A stretch of DNA of 64,000 bases from Nymphaea colorata (GCF_008831285.2 NC_045140.1:21946370-22010369); one strand, 5' to 3'. Positions 1-13,800 are shown, counted from the stretch's first letter. Numbers and translations are program-made. Notes: generated by a model from the sequence alone, not told the origin.

Positions 1-103
1 ATCTGTTGGACTGATATCTAGAGCTTTGTGCTTTTCCTATGAACCTGTGTGTACCTGTTGCAGACCATATTGAAAAATGTCTTCCTACCTGATTATGCTG
101 CAG

Positions 104-1361
104 GTGACATCAAATAGAGACGCTTTGACAAAGCATTGCTGGCATCATAAAAGCTTAGCACTTTCAAATCTTGAGCAGAATGTGTGCCTACATCTAAACA
201 AATTGTCTATATCACAAATTGGGTTCTTTGAGCGTTTGTCTTGGATTCAGATGCTAGACCTTAGTCACAATGAGCTCCAAAATATTGACGGTACTGCTTC
301 TACATCCTATTAGTTATTTCTTAACATTTTTAGCAAAATTCTTAAGCAATATTCTATAGTTAGTTTTATGTCTGTATTGAACTCTAGCAGTCTGTTTGCA
401 TTTTTAACACTTCATATGTTTGCTCATGCACATAAAGGGAGTTCTTGGACCATGATACTGTATGGTAATGTACGTGCGTGTTTGCATTGCTTTAACCACC
501 AAATGTTAGGTCTTACCCTGTGGACGTGTTTAGAGTATCAAGTTTACTACGTCAATAACGTCTTTAGAATGACAGAGTTTTCTATGTCAGTAGGCTTATA
601 TACAGTTCAGTATCTTTGGTATTTTGCAAGCATCACGTGATTCCATTGGCGTTTGAAGTATGCTATAATATTGGCAGGAAAAGCATTACATGAAGGTGGT
701 GAACATCAAGTTGTCGTAATTCACTTTGACTCAACTTTAATACATGAATATAGTAAATCATGTTAAATATGGCTGAACTTTACTACATGAAGATAGTAGG
801 TAATTCTTGTTAAGCAAAGCCAAACATTAATTTTCCTTTCTATGTATTAGATCTGTGCAAGTGAAAAATGTCCTGCACAAGTTATGTGGGTGTGCATACC
901 CACACACAGAACTTGAATCTTATTTGTGACCACCAGTGGTGTCATGTTAATTTTTTTCTGGATCTTGTGCTAGGCCTGGAGGTCCTCCAACTTCTCACAT
1001 GTTTGAATCTCAGCCATAACAAGTTGAAAAGTTTCACAGCTCTAGATCCGTTGAGATTGTTGAAGCTATTGCGAGTGTTAGACATATCTAATAATGAGAT
1101 TGGTGCTCACTCTATTGACACTAAAGATATCTGTGTTGTTCCCCTCTATCAAACGGACGAGGATGTGAAATGAACATGGAAGAGTTGGCAAACGACAGAT
1201 TGGACGTGGTTCATAGTTGGGAGCTCTTACTGATGTTCAAGGATTTATCTTTGATACAATTAGACATGGCAGGGAATCCAAGCTATGATGAGAAGTGCAA
1301 AATGCTTCTGGAAAAGATCATCCCTTCGCTGAAATGGCTTAGTGGTGTCTCAGTTAATTGA
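104..1361 (+). CDS. RGTA1: Rab geranylgeranyltransferase alpha subunit, 3' end (partial, apparent frameshift)
   Basis: This is the C-terminal leucine-rich-repeat part of the alpha subunit that, with the beta subunit and REP, prenylates Rab GTPases. Two exons are visible: 104-290 (after a CAG acceptor; ends ATT GAC G before GTACTG) and 974 onward (after TAG). Joined in phase they read NIDG-LEVLQLL and continue LNLSHNKLKSF and LRVLDISNNEIG, the LRR pattern of plant RGTA proteins. The tail ends SLKWLSGVSVN at a TGA. Between about 1150 and 1171 the frame must shift by one base: the LRR frame stops at 1171-1173 while the tail (ELANDRLDVVHSWELL onward) is open in another frame. Either one base was lost or gained, or there is an assembly error. 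The N-terminal prenyltransferase repeats lie left of the window. The family call is from remembered plant RGTA sequences; RGTA1 versus RGTA2 is not settled. Confidence 0.78.
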
Positions 1362-2385
1362 TACCCAGGTCCTGTATGTTTAATCATCTTATTTGGTTTA
1401 ATGTAATTTATATTTTACATTTTTATTATATGCAACAATGTATTCGCAGGCTGCCCGGATGTTAGTTATCAGTGAGTTTCGGAATGCATTTTTTGCAGGA
1501 TAAACTTCTCCAGGTTGATCTAATAAGAAATTCTTCATTTTTTTAGTAGGCAAATAAATCCACACGGCTGTTTACATCGTGAGTGCGGACGAACAACCTT
1601 CTTACCTTGAGTTTTTCTAAAATATAAAAAAGTGATGCAGGACGCAAGTGAGAGTATCAGTGTTCAAATTACATTGCTCCTAGCTCGTACTCCACTCATC
1701 TGGAAACTAAACCGGGCGCAACCCATGCTTGACCACACTTGCGAGACCTTAAAGGCCAGCCAATATGCGACCACTGATCGAAGCAAGGCAATGGAGGGCC
1801 TGTTTAGCTAGCCGGAAAAGGAAACGGCCTCGTGATGTCGGAGAAGTTAGATCAAATGATTCTGCGGCCATTTTATGGTGCTGTATGATGACACTATGAC
1901 GGAGAAGAAAAGAATCTTGCAATTGGAGGCAATGCAGCACCATAGTCTTTACCTTTTCCATCGTTCTCCACAATAGAATAACAAAAGCAAATTGATATAA
2001 CAACCTGCCCACAACGAGTAGGAGTTTGCCCAACCCGTTGCCTATTCTGGAAATAAAAAAACGACAGAAAACAAAAAACAAATGATGAAGGGCAATCAAA
2101 CAAGAATAATATTTATGAGAACCTGGAGTCATGGTAGGTCCGACTATCACTGCTACCATTCTTTTGCCATTAATGATACTTGAAATGTTTACGCCCCACA
2201 AATTTCATGGATCCATTACATGTGCTTGGTCCCAAGGATGAGGGATCATTTAACTTTTCTGTTAATGGGAGGAGCCATCCATATATATATAATAGAGAGA
2301 CATGGTGCTCCTCTGGTTTTAATATGATAAAAGTTATTGTTTGATAAATGTCTCAAGCTAAGATCAAGACAACTGAATAAGATGC

Positions 2386-2459
<74 letters not shown>

Positions 2460-5400
2460 AAATCAAAGATACATGTGATAGTTGGCGGAACACTTTTGGC
2501 TTGCAAACGAGTTTGTCCACATGAAGATGATTGTGAAGACCCACATTGCACATGAGGGTGGACCTAACCAGCAACAGCGAGCTAATCATTCATGAAATCC
2601 ATTTTAAAATAAGATTCTTCTTATAAATTAAACATGATACACTTTCATGGTAGGTTCCAGGATTTGGACAAAGCCGTGGGTCATATCCATTGCCTCCTGG
2701 CTCAACCACTATCGAGATCAGCAAGGAAGAAAAGAAGAGAACGATGAAGCATTCCAAAAGAACCGAATCGTAGTGATAACTTAAGGTACCATTAAAAGGC
2801 GAACTGAATTGCCTGCAGAATCAGAAAAGGAACCAGAATGTTTATATAAAGGGAAACGATGATGAAATTTTCTGAAAAAATTTGTAAGGTATCTTGAATA
2901 TGAAATTTTAGCCAACGATGATGAGAGTGCATCGTATCATAAATCTGAATAGTTACGATACGTATCACAAGATACAACCCTATATCGTACATAATATGTA
3001 GAATACTGATTAAAATATTAGAACGTCTATGTGAAAGGATGATCTGCTTTGATTGTTTCCAAATGTAGATCGAATATAAGTGACACCAAATCTATTGTCG
3101 AAGAAATTAGGTCCAAGCTGCTTGAATTGAGCCCGGTATTCGTTCTGGTCTAACTCAAGATCAGCAACCAACTAGAACATGTCGAGTTTGGATCTGAGGA
3201 CGGATCAAATTATCCATTCTATTAGCACCAATGAGTCTAGCTCTTGGTGTTGCTACTTTGAATCAGTTGGTTCATTCTTTTAAAGGCTAAGAATCAATGA
3301 ACATAATGATGGTGATTAAAATGGCTGGGTTTGGTTGGGGATCCAAAAAATTTTTATGGATCCAAGCTCCCAGAAGAATCTGATCGTCCGGTTCCCAACA
3401 GGGCGACTGCCATGTTTTAAATGTAATTTATTAGCGGGGGAAGATTTAAGAAACACCATTACTTTATACGTTACTTTTATATGAATTAAGAACAAATTGG
3501 CGACAAAATTTAAAGCATGAACAACAAACAGCTGCTACCTTGTTAGTATATATATATATCTTTTTGGAAACAGTTGACATATTAATAACATTAAAAGTTT
3601 CTCTAAAAAAATAATGGAAGGAAAATCACGACAAGTTTCATTGGAAACGCAATAGCGTTGCACTCCTTTGTCAACGGCATGTTTCGGAAATCCAATGAGC
3701 TTGTTGGATTTTTCTTGGAAATTTTCGAAATAAAATCTGGATTTTTTTAACTGAAAATCTCGAATTTCAGGGAAAAAAGTGGATATTTAGGACAGTAGGT
3801 CACAAGTAAATTCATAGTTAAAGAGATCTTGCCCTCTGACTTCTGACTATCCATTAATTGCACACAGCTTTTGTGGCAACACGGGGAACACATCTTGTAT
3901 AAATTCTAGAATTTAACCTCAGTAAAAGTTAAAAAAAAATTACAACCCAGCGTCTAGAGAGTTCATATCACCTCTTTGGTAATTAAAAAAGAGATCACTC
4001 TGGTAAAAAATGACCATCCACGTCATAAATTATTTCCTAATTAAATAAGAATCCGGCAGAGGGAACAAGGAAGGGGCAGATGCTGCCCACGTGGCAGACA
4101 GCGATCGGCCTCGTGGGCCCGCCCTGTAGACACGTTTCTCTTGGGTCCCACAACATGGGTGGACCCCACACATTTTGACGTCAGCGGCTCTCGCTGGTCG
4201 TGTTATTCGGCCATCATTGTTACCAACTTTGCTTTCATACAATTAAAAGTTTGGGTTTGTGGTTACGTTGGAGTCTGACTCTTCGATCGCTACTACGCCG
4301 CAGGCCACAATCTTCGTTTTTTTTTTCGGTAATAATTTGGAAAGTTTTAGATTTATGGATTTCCTTTTGTTCTTAAATTAGGAAATGAATTTTCTAACTA
4401 ATTTTAGAAATTAATTAGTTGAGAAAATAAAAACTTTCGCATTGAAGCTATTTCTTCGATCCTTTTGCTCCTTATTTGTTCATGCTTCTTTGGCCATTTC
4501 TCAGTCAAATGCTTCGGTGAATTGGAAAAAGAAGGGCCTTCTCTCCCATTCGCTGTTACTGATAATTTGAGCGTGAATTTTGAATGGATTCTCTGCACCG
4601 GAAATTCTCCGTTTGCAAGAAAGATTTTTTCAGATGGGCAGCGATAGATTCTGTCATAATTTAACTTGGGAAGGAAAAAGTCGCTTTTTGAGAGTTTTTA
4701 GACCTGGGTATTAATGAAACTGTAATGACATCACTCGGGGTTAAGTGTTGGGAAGCTAAATTTTTTCTTGCTTGTATTTGCATCACTTTTAGCGCTAGAA
4801 CCGAAAAATTGTGAAGCACACAGTAGCACAGTCTCTTACTTTCGGAGGTGTTCTTCTTTTTGGACTATCGGATTTTCTCATCACCAAAACGGTTTTTGAA
4901 ATCCCTGTGAACAGATCTATATCTCTACCAGTCCATCCAAATTCAGTATGTCACCGGCGCATAAATCACAATATATATTAAAAGTAATGGAACAACGACT
5001 AATATAGTTTTCATTGTTTTCCTATACGAACAACGACAAATCAATGCTTGAGCCCCCCAAGGTTTCTGCTAACTGTATGCAGACTAACTTACAATCATAC
5101 AGTTCAGCAAATCATATTAGTATTAGGTGGGAAATTCGTTAAAATCGCCTACCAAACACAAAAGATGATGGTTGACCTATCTTACCAGAGGAATCTAAAG
5201 CCTTCACCAAGTGGGCACACAAAGAAACATGTATGTATACATATATATATATATATATTGTGAAGGTACTAGGTAAGTTGACTTTGCAAGGAATTAATAG
5301 TTAAGAAAAGAGATTTCACAGTGAAGGTTGAGTGTGGGCTCGGTGGCCGGAGGCAAAGACAGCCGGCTCCGCCCCACGTTCTACCAGCCACAATTCCCCA

Positions 5401-6444
5401 GAGCAACGCGGCAGTCAGTGCAGCTACCAAAAATTCTTATCCCAAGGTGCCACTACATAAACGAAGGCGGATTACTAAAATGTACTGCAAGTGAAGGAAA
5501 GGCTTGTTACTAAATACGTAGAAAAAAGTATTGCCAAATCTAGTGCGAGAAAGAAACGAGAGAGAGGGAGAAATCGAAAAGTGTGGCGTCCCCAGGAAAT
5601 GGCATAAGAAGATTCATGGAATAAGCCTTTCATTTCATGTATGTGGGTTTGGCATTGGGTTCCCTATGGGTAAGAAGATGGGTTGATGCTGCTTTGATTC
5701 CATGCTTCGTAATTGCTAGGACATAAGGCCCTACAGGGGCCTCAATTGCCCCCTTCTTCTCATACAAGGTTTCAGTAGAAGTTGTTGTCAAGGAATATAT
5801 GGTAGCTCATGGAAGATATCTCATTCAATTCGAAGGGTGGCATAGGAGCATAAACCACCAACATGGAACCTCCCCTCCAGCATGGAACCCCATTCATCTT
5901 GGAGGCTATTAATGAATAGTCCTGTTATGATTTGACATGCATGGCGGAAATGACTAAAAGGTGAGTTGGGAAGCCATGGATCTCTAATTTCCTTAGAGCA
6001 TCTGGCAAGTTAAGCTCGTGGCTGTTGTGAAACCACGCATGATCTTAGATCCTTCAATATGATATTTAAAAATGAAAAAGAAATACACTAGTCGCTCATT
6101 CAAGCACATGAATCTTTGTAAGATTCAAACCCCCTTTTGATCAAATTTTCAAATGTTGAGCGCAAGAAGATCCAAAGATCTCGCGTGTGCTACACTTTGA
6201 GATCAACTGATTGGATATATGATCTAAGGGACAAATATTACTAGACAAATGGCGCACAGGTAGTTCTCTCGCAGAAGAAAGACTCGTTGTACCTAGTAAT
6301 AACTTACCAGCAACGGAGAAACTACCTAGGATTTTCACCATCTGATTTCTTTATTCCCTCTTGGCCGGTAAACAAAGCTTGGCCCACCATCCAATACGCG
6401 CTTCCTCTCTCTCTCTCGCTCTCTGTTTCCTTTAAAAGGGAGCC
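1362..6444. other. Intergenic region between RGTA and the WAG-like kinase
   Basis: This holds the RGTA 3' flank, a CA/TA microsatellite, AT-rich DNA and a GC-richer patch at about 4060-4210 that contains a TGACGTCA palindrome. The open frames here (for example 1749-2201 on the minus strand) show no family resemblance, and several use non-ATG starts. I see no supported gene. The last few hundred bases before 6445 must include the promoter of the WAG-like gene, but I cannot pinpoint a start site. Confidence 0.6.
2389..2459. repeat. Compound microsatellite (AC)24 (AT)n
   Basis: Uninterrupted AC repeats run from 2389 to 2436 and pass directly into AT repeats to 2459. It creates spurious TH/IY-repeat or CV-repeat open frames on both strands. 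Confidence 0.97.
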
Positions 6445-6480
6445 ATGGCCACCTTTCAACGGCAGAGACCTCTCTTCTAG
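6445..6480 (+). other. Possible upstream ORF before the WAG-like kinase
   Basis: An 11-codon ORF plus stop (MATFQRQRPLF) starts 71 bases before the kinase ATG. Its context, GAGCCATGG, is close to a strong plant initiation context, better than the CCAAATGGG of the main start. A CT-rich stretch (6410-6426) and TTTAAAA (about 6431) lie just upstream. If TTTAAAA is the TATA box, the transcript may begin too late to include this ORF, so its relevance depends on the true start site. Confidence 0.4.
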
Positions 6481-6515
6481 CATTATTGCCTTTCGATCCT
6501 CATCTTCTCTTCCAA

Positions 6516-7838
6516 ATGGGTCACATACTTCTCAGAGATTCAGACCTTGATCTGAGCTTCAATAGCCGGTCTTCTTGTTCTGACAGTGACCGGACCAGCG
6601 TCTCTAGCTCGCGGAGCAGCGTCAGCCTATCCGACATCCGCCACTCCTCCGCTGGAATCCGGCAAGGCCACCATCGGAACGACCCCCTTTGGTCTCCCAT
6701 AAAGTCGGTGACCCTCCAGGACGGCGGCGTGGACATCCGCCACCTTGAGCTCATCCGCCAACTGGGTAGCGGCGACGTCGGCCGGGTCTTTCTCTGCAAC
6801 CTCAAGGGCTTCGAGCAGGCGAAGTACGCGCTCAAGGTCATAGACCGAGAGGCGCTAGCCCTCCGAAACAAGCACAAGGTTCCCCATGTACAGATAGAGT
6901 CGCAGTTGCTCTCTACCTTCGACCACCCTTTCCTTCCTACCCTCTATTCTAAATTTGAGTTCCGCCATTACACTTGCTTCCTCATGGATTATTGCTCGGG
7001 TGGGGATCTTCACGGCCTCCTGAAGAGGCAGCCAGGCAGCCGTTTTGAGCCTTGCGATGTTAGGTTCTTCGCCGCAGAGGTGCTGATTGCACTGGAGTAC
7101 CTCCATTCTAGAGGCATAGTTTATCGAGATTTAAAGCCGGAAAACGTTCTTCGACGAGAAGACGGCCATGTTATGTTAACAGATTTTGATCTCTGCTTTC
7201 TTTCCGATGTGGATCCTAAGCTTCTAAGTCCGGCGATGGCCAACAGAGGGACCAGCACTGGCTGTTTCAGTCACTGGCAAAGGCCTAAGCCCGGGGGAAT
7301 GCCGGAATTCGTCGCCGAGCCCAGCTCCTCGTCGAGAGCGTGCGTCGGGACCCACGAGTATCTTGCGCCGGAGATAATCTCCGGCAAGGGCCACGGCAGC
7401 GGCGTCGACTGGTGGGCCTTTGGGGTGTTCTTGTATGAAATGCTGTATGGGTGCACGCCCTTCAAGGGCGGAAGCAAGGAGGAGACGTTGAGGAATATCA
7501 TGTCCAAGCCGCTAAAATTCCCCGCCGGCTCCTCCGACCGGCCGGATCTTACGGCGGCGAACGACCTCATACGGAGGCTGCTGGTAAAGGACCCCAGAAA
7601 GAGACTAGGGTGCTGTAAGGGTGCTGCCGAAGTAAAAAACCACACTTTCTTCGATAAGATCCAGTGGCCGTTGATACGTTCGTGTTCCCCGCCGAGGTTT
7701 GACGGCAATGGCCGAAGGAGGAGGCATGTGATCGTGGTAAGAAAGGGAAGGAAGGGGATTGTCAGGGGCGGTTGGTCCTGGAAGAAGTTGTATTCCTGGT
7801 TAGCCTCGCGTCGCAGGCGTGAACGTAGAAGGGCTTAA
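6516..7838 (+). CDS. WAG: AGCVIII protein kinase, WAG1/WAG2 type
   Basis: A single-exon 440-residue Ser/Thr kinase. Plant WAG/PINOID kinases sit at the plasma membrane, phosphorylate PIN auxin-efflux carriers and steer auxin flow. Start: the longer open frame begins at a TTG at 6486; the ATG at 6516 gives MGHILLRDSDLDLSF, matching the WAG N-terminus (DLDLSF followed by a Ser-rich stretch). Visible motifs: glycine loop GSGDVG at 84-89, Lys107 (YALK), catalytic YRDLKPEN with Asp205, the AGCVIII-specific DFD (223-225) replacing DFG, an insertion of about 50 residues in the activation segment, and APE at 284-286. VGTHEYLAPE, GVDWWAFG and KDPRKRLG are typical. The C-terminus (about 398-440) is strongly basic with Trp/Tyr, suited to binding anionic membrane lipid. 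The DLDLSF start and PLWSPIKSV resemble WAG rather than PINOID. WAG1 versus WAG2 cannot be decided. Confidence 0.93.
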   Translation: MGHILLRDSDLDLSFNSRSSCSDSDRTSVSSSRSSVSLSDIRHSSAGIRQGHHRNDPLWSPIKSVTLQDGGVDIRHLELIRQLGSGDVGRVFLCNLKGFEQAKYALKVIDREALALRNKHKVPHVQIESQLLSTFDHPFLPTLYSKFEFRHYTCFLMDYCSGGDLHGLLKRQPGSRFEPCDVRFFAAEVLIALEYLHSRGIVYRDLKPENVLRREDGHVMLTDFDLCFLSDVDPKLLSPAMANRGTSTGCFSHWQRPKPGGMPEFVAEPSSSSRACVGTHEYLAPEIISGKGHGSGVDWWAFGVFLYEMLYGCTPFKGGSKEETLRNIMSKPLKFPAGSSDRPDLTAANDLIRRLLVKDPRKRLGCCKGAAEVKNHTFFDKIQWPLIRSCSPPRFDGNGRRRRHVIVVRKGRKGIVRGGWSWKKLYSWLASRRRRERRRA

Positions 7839-10800
7839 AGTTTTCCTTTTATTTTCTCTAATAGGGAGAAACTTTTACAGGGAGGCCGAGAGATCGAGAA
7901 AGAGTTAGTCTTTTTTTTATCAAAGTTTCTCTTCTTTTTACTGCTCATGGAAGGTCACATGTACATTTTGAAGTTGTAGGAGGGACCTTGTAAAAACGAG
8001 ATCGAGTTTATAAGAATTTATTTGACTTCAGAAAGTGAAATGTTTCATCTTTTAAACCTGTGTCTGGTGCAGAAGGAAATATGTCTTTGGGCCGTACGTA
8101 TTGATCTGTAACATGTTGGGCATAACATGGTCCAAAAATTTATCTAAAGCTTCAAGTTTTGTACATCTACACAAAGAGATGCTGCGTTTGAACCCTCTTC
8201 ACCTGTTGTTTTGTACAGCTCAAAGTCTCGGGTTTGTTGAAAATAGACTCTTCTCTCTCTCTCTCTCTCTCTCTTTGGAGATCTGCCCAACTTCCAGTTG
8301 TTAGAAAGAAAAAAAAAACCTTTAATTATATATCTCTCTCCACGTGCATGCACATGATAATGTAGTTTACTGGCACAAATTCATGATATATATCTCAAGT
8401 TAAAGGGCTCACTAACTGCCTCAGATAACCTCTTTTGGTCTTGAAGTTATATTTTGACGTGTGATAGTTGCAGAAATTATTCCATTGAACGCCATTAATT
8501 CTATCTAAGATATCCTCGACCTGAAGCATTGGTTGTTCCCCGATTGCTGCAAGCCTACAAGTCACGTTTATATGGAGGATCATGGCCAGATTTGTAGAGG
8601 CTTGGAAATCATTAGCGAGCAGGCCGAGTATGAAGACGGTCAATAATGAGAACGTTAGCTATGGCCATTAGAATATTTGACGAGTAGGTAATAGAAACCT
8701 CAGTCTCGTTCTTTCGAGGCATGATGGTCGGAGCTCACTCCAGGTTTTACCGATCTCAAAGAACAGACCCACCAAGTTATCGGATCCTTAAACAGTTCAT
8801 CACCACCAAGAAAAAAGAAAAGAGATAAAAAGGAGCAAATCTTTTTGAAAAGATTTCACGGGAGGGGGAAGGTTCTATGAGATGTCCCTTTTAGCTAAAC
8901 TGGACGGTTTAATGATTAAGATTCATAAATCACTCTTTATCCTTAGGTTAGAATAATGCATCTTTCTCTTTTCTTTATTATGAGCAGTGTAGAGAACAGA
9001 TGCACCTGGTTGACATTATTAAGAGGTGAAATCTAAGATCATCATTAAGAAGGATGTAGTTATCACGTATACAATGACTTTATAATTACGGGTTCTTCGT
9101 TGTTCATGCATCAGATTCATTGTCTGCCCAAAGAGGTGGATGGTTGCCTAATCCCCATACAGAGTGACCCCTCCCTACGCGTCAAATTTGATAGATCCGA
9201 GTACATCTAATCTGAGATGACCAACTTCATCTTGGAGGTGCAGATTACTTGCACGAGTGCAATATTTGATCCATTAACATACAAAACATGTTTCTGCTAT
9301 GAACTGCTGCTAAAAATCATACTTCGAAGGTCTGATGCATGTGAGGATTTGAATCATTCGGGTAGCTCTTTTCTAAACAAATTCCAACATAAAACTAATA
9401 TTTGCTTGTGCCACTAAATACATTACAAACTTACAGATGTTGCATTATCTTTCGGTGGGCAGAAAAAATCGATGCAAAGAGTTTCACTCCTGCTGTTCGA
9501 ACTTCTATGAATGTGAAGCCTAAAGATAGATACTAAAATACAGAAAGGAACTAAACTCCGATTCTCCAATATTTCTTATCAGAAAGCACCAAAACTCAAA
9601 AGTAAAGACTGTAAGAATGCAAATAGACCATATAAACCCAAACGGCATCTCGCTGTCACTCTTCATCCGCGAATTCCTGTTTATTTGTCTACATATGATG
9701 AACCATCATCATCATCATCTGCCACTGACCGTGGTCCACATGAGCTTGTGGTTGCGGATTCATCGCCTGGTTGATGTGGCCCAGCAATGAGCAAGCATGT
9801 TAAAAAATGTGCCTAAGCGCATTTAAAGGCCTTCATAAGATACAACCCAGAGGTGGACAAGGCATGTCTGTCAATGCATATGATGAGGATGATGATCACG
9901 AGTGTCATGTCACATCATGCTCCCGCCACCTTCAACATCCATTCTCTGGATAATTGAGACCCCGTGGCTGCATTGCCAATTGACCATGATGATCCCTCGC
10001 ATGTTTCAACATCATGAGAAGAAACAGAGAGTGTGAGGACATGGCCGAAAAGTATCATGGGACGAGGGAGCATATGCATGTGTTTGATTTTATCGAGTGT
10101 CGGTAACGTACAGGCCATTTAATAAAGTTGTGAAAAATACATCTCATGCACTGCCAAAGTGTTAGCAAATTTAATGGGGAGAGCTAAGATAGTAAGCTGC
10201 GATCTGGCTGTTATATGAGTGGCTACACTTTTGATTTCTTATTTCTCTTTGCACAAATTGAAGTCATGAGCATAGAAGTACTGGAGGTGGAAAAAGTATA
10301 TTTGGATGACACCTTAAAATAATATTAATCAGATTTTATGATAGTCGTCTTTTCTAACTTGCTTCTGAAACCTGATTTTTGGGATGACGAAAGAAAAGAT
10401 CGAAACTGAGTTTTTTTTTTTTTCTCGAATTCGGTGCCAACATTCACACAAATATGTTTTAAACATGGTTTCGCAAGGAAAACAACAATTTGCATCCAAA
10501 ATGGCATTTAAGAGTGTCATCCAATGCCAATAAATCCAATTTAGATCATATATTCGACCGAACCATAAAAAAAAAAAGGATATGGAAAAAATTGTGATAT
10601 TAAGAATTCAAATCAGATTTGGATATAAGAAACCACACCTGATCGGATTCCAAACTAACTAAATGTCGACGAGATTCGGATTTGGATCGGCTACAGTTTC
10701 AGTTTTAAGTAAATATCCTACACTCAATGTCTATAATATGGTTTGGATTCGGTTTAAAATATCAGATTCAGATTTGGATGTTAATTTAAAGATTGGATTC

Positions 10801-13800
10801 GGATTCTGGATTTGGATGTGGTATACAATTTTCTTCCTCTGAATTCAAATATAAATTCGAGCCCAAACTTATATATATATATATATCTCAGAAAAAGTGG
10901 ATATGATAAAAGTAAAGATCCAAATCGAACAACCGATCTGTTGACAAACCCGGCCAAACATGCTCTAGGTATTTTTGTTCCTTTATTATGTAGATGTGAA
11001 TATGAGAAGATGGTCCCAATTTACTCAATTTGTTGGGACAAGAAAGCTGATTAAGAAATTGATATGACTTGCAGGGCTGATCATTTGATGAAAACATCTG
11101 GCTATGCTTTGGAAGCACTGATTAGTTTTGTTCTGGTCTGTGTTCTGTTAATCAACCTGGGTATAATAATTCTTCTCTCGAACGATCTAACATGATCGAT
11201 ATCCAGGTCCAGGACCAGTCTCTCCTAAGCTAATGGATCGGATTCCGAACAGAAATACATTAGGCGGCAGCTGGCCGGAATAATGTCCGGCCGGCGTTAT
11301 ACAACCAAAGAATGATAAAACCATCAGTACCAAAATTGGGCAATTTGCAACCGTGCACTCTATGGCTTCAGATTCGACTACTTTGAAGAAAGTCATGCGT
11401 ATATTTCTTGCTGGATGCGTTTCACCCTAAAGTAATAACATCCAAGGACACTGGGACATGAATCAGCTGAGCAGTGTCGGTAATTTTCACGGCAAACTGC
11501 ATTCGGAGTCAAAACAATGGGCCTCAGGTTTCTCAATTTTCAAACTTAGGCCTCAGGATTTCTGGAGGCAGAACCCTTGGATTCTCACCATTCGGCCATC
11601 TGAAGTTAAAGTCTTTGCAAACTGGATCAAGTGGAAATAATGCCTTACTTTTCTTAGAAATGTCAACAATATTGGCAACCACCTTCTTTTTCATTGGATA
11701 ACATAAGAAACTGAAGAAAGATTTTTCTTGTCATGATGTTGATATAATTTGACTAAGGTGCCTAATTGACAACATCCATAAAACCTGTCACTCATAATTT
11801 AAAGTTAATTTTAATTATATTTGTATGTTCTTGTCTATACATATATATATAATATTTAAATTTTTTTATTAAAAATAAACTGAGCTTAAGCCAAGGCTGG
11901 CCCCGAAACATATCCACTTCTCCAGCAGCTCGAGCTACATTTCGGCCCAATAAGATAAGAACCAGAAAAAACGTGAAGTCGGGTCCAGATCGGTTCTCGG
12001 GTCCTAACTACAGGTGTGGATTACGCGGGGTCGCTTCCAGGAAGGGATTAAAAATTCGCAGAGGAAGTGAAGCAGAGCGAGAAGCAGTCACAGAGAGTCG
12101 GAAGATCGCTGCGGGTTGCTTGTTGGAATCGCAATTGATCGTGGACGAAGAACTGACGGTGGTACGTCCAAATTGTCGTCGTCTTCTTTGCTCTTTCCCC
12201 TCTTCGTTTCATTGTTTGATAAAATTCGTGATCCCCATCTAAAAGGGCATTCGTTTATTCAATTCTGCTTAAATAGATCTATGGCCTTGAAGAATGCTAG
12301 AGATTGAGAAGGAGCGACTGTATATCAAGCAAGAAAACCCACACGAACACAAATTTGGGCAACTATTAATTCGTGGCGTCACCATATACATTTTCTGGGC
12401 GCGCTTCTCAATCTTTGCCGTCGAATGTTTTTCTAAGCATGCCCCTTCTTGCAATTTCGCCATTAGGTCCATTTGCATATCCAGTAGTAGTTGTTTAATC
12501 AACCAGTTGTTCCACTTTCTTGCTTCTACACGCTAGTTACCAATTGTTGTCACTTCTTTGCGTTTCATGGGTGAAGATAGGCAATGTTTTCATACATCTT
12601 AACGTAATCTCTGTCTTAATTTCCAAATGGTGATGAACTCAAAGCGTCAAACAATTGGTGCCTTTGTGTATACATCAGGATATCTAACCTCGCACACATG
12701 CGGAAGCAAGCACACAATTTGAAATGGCACAAAGCCACAAGCTATTCCTGCACTCTATGATATATTTCCTTTGATGAAATAGAAGAAACTATTGACACAA
12801 AGGTAATGTGAATGGATGCACCTCACGCACAATGGTAAGAGCTAGTTAACTGCCTGTGTACATGCTTTTCACGAACACATGACTGTTTGGATAGAGAAGG
12901 GGAAAACCCAAGTCTCAATTACATACTAAAATAAGGAAAATTGTTGTTAGAACAAGATGAGTATTTCTTGAAAAATGTTGTAGCAGTTTTCTATCTAAAA
13001 GATTCTTTATCTATCTGCATTTGAGTTGTACCGAATTTCGTGGTACGAAGTCTCATGGAATCAACTCCTATGTTTTAACTTTTTCAGCTTAAAAATGAAG
13101 CTAATTAAGAGAAGAATATAATCAACCACACCAGTCGCTTGAGGCTAGCTGTTTTGGTCCAAATTGTTATAATTGATAACCGAGTCAGGCTAAGTTATTA
13201 AAATCCGAAGTTGGATACGACCCTAGACTAATCGGACTAGTCGGTCCGACTTGATCCGAGACAATTGACTAGAAATAAATAAATATAGGCTGGTTGACTA
13301 CAACCAACCAAACATGGTTTGATCACATAAGTTGGTAGATAAACCTAATCAGCTAACCAGTCAGCCGACTAGGCAGGATCTTGATGACTAGGTGGTCAAG
13401 TTCTAAGCTCGAACGTAAAGTCTAACATGAACGGTGCAGTTCCTAGTTTGAAAGTTAAATTGTGATGGTGGCTTAGGAATAGTCTTCTATTGTATACGCT
13501 GTAAATTTTAAGTGGCCTTGTATACTTCAATCTCACACTACCAAGTGCTCTAGCGCAAAGTCTTTCTTCGTCCATGAACGATAAATCACAGATCGAACTG
13601 CCGAATACCGATTGAAGCTGGCTACGGGACATGGGCTCACGAGGCACTCGACTCTTTCAGAACAGGTTATTATATTAATATAAATAATATCGTTTACAAT
13701 TTCAATTTTTTATTGGGATGAAGGGAGAGACAGAGAGGGAGAGAGGAGAGAAAAATACTGGTTTTAGAGTGTGAGAGCCTTGTAAGTAAGAAACTTCTAG

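Noticed and set aside
1170-1180. An intron to explain the RGTA frame change
   Set aside because: No GT...AG pair of workable length lies between the two frames; a single-base shift is simpler.
1749-2201. 150-codon frame on the minus strand
   Set aside because: No recognisable family, low-complexity hydrophobic runs and no supporting splice or leader signals.
6486-6515. Ten extra codons before the WAG-like ATG
   Set aside because: The frame starts with TTG; the ATG at 6516 matches the family N-terminus.
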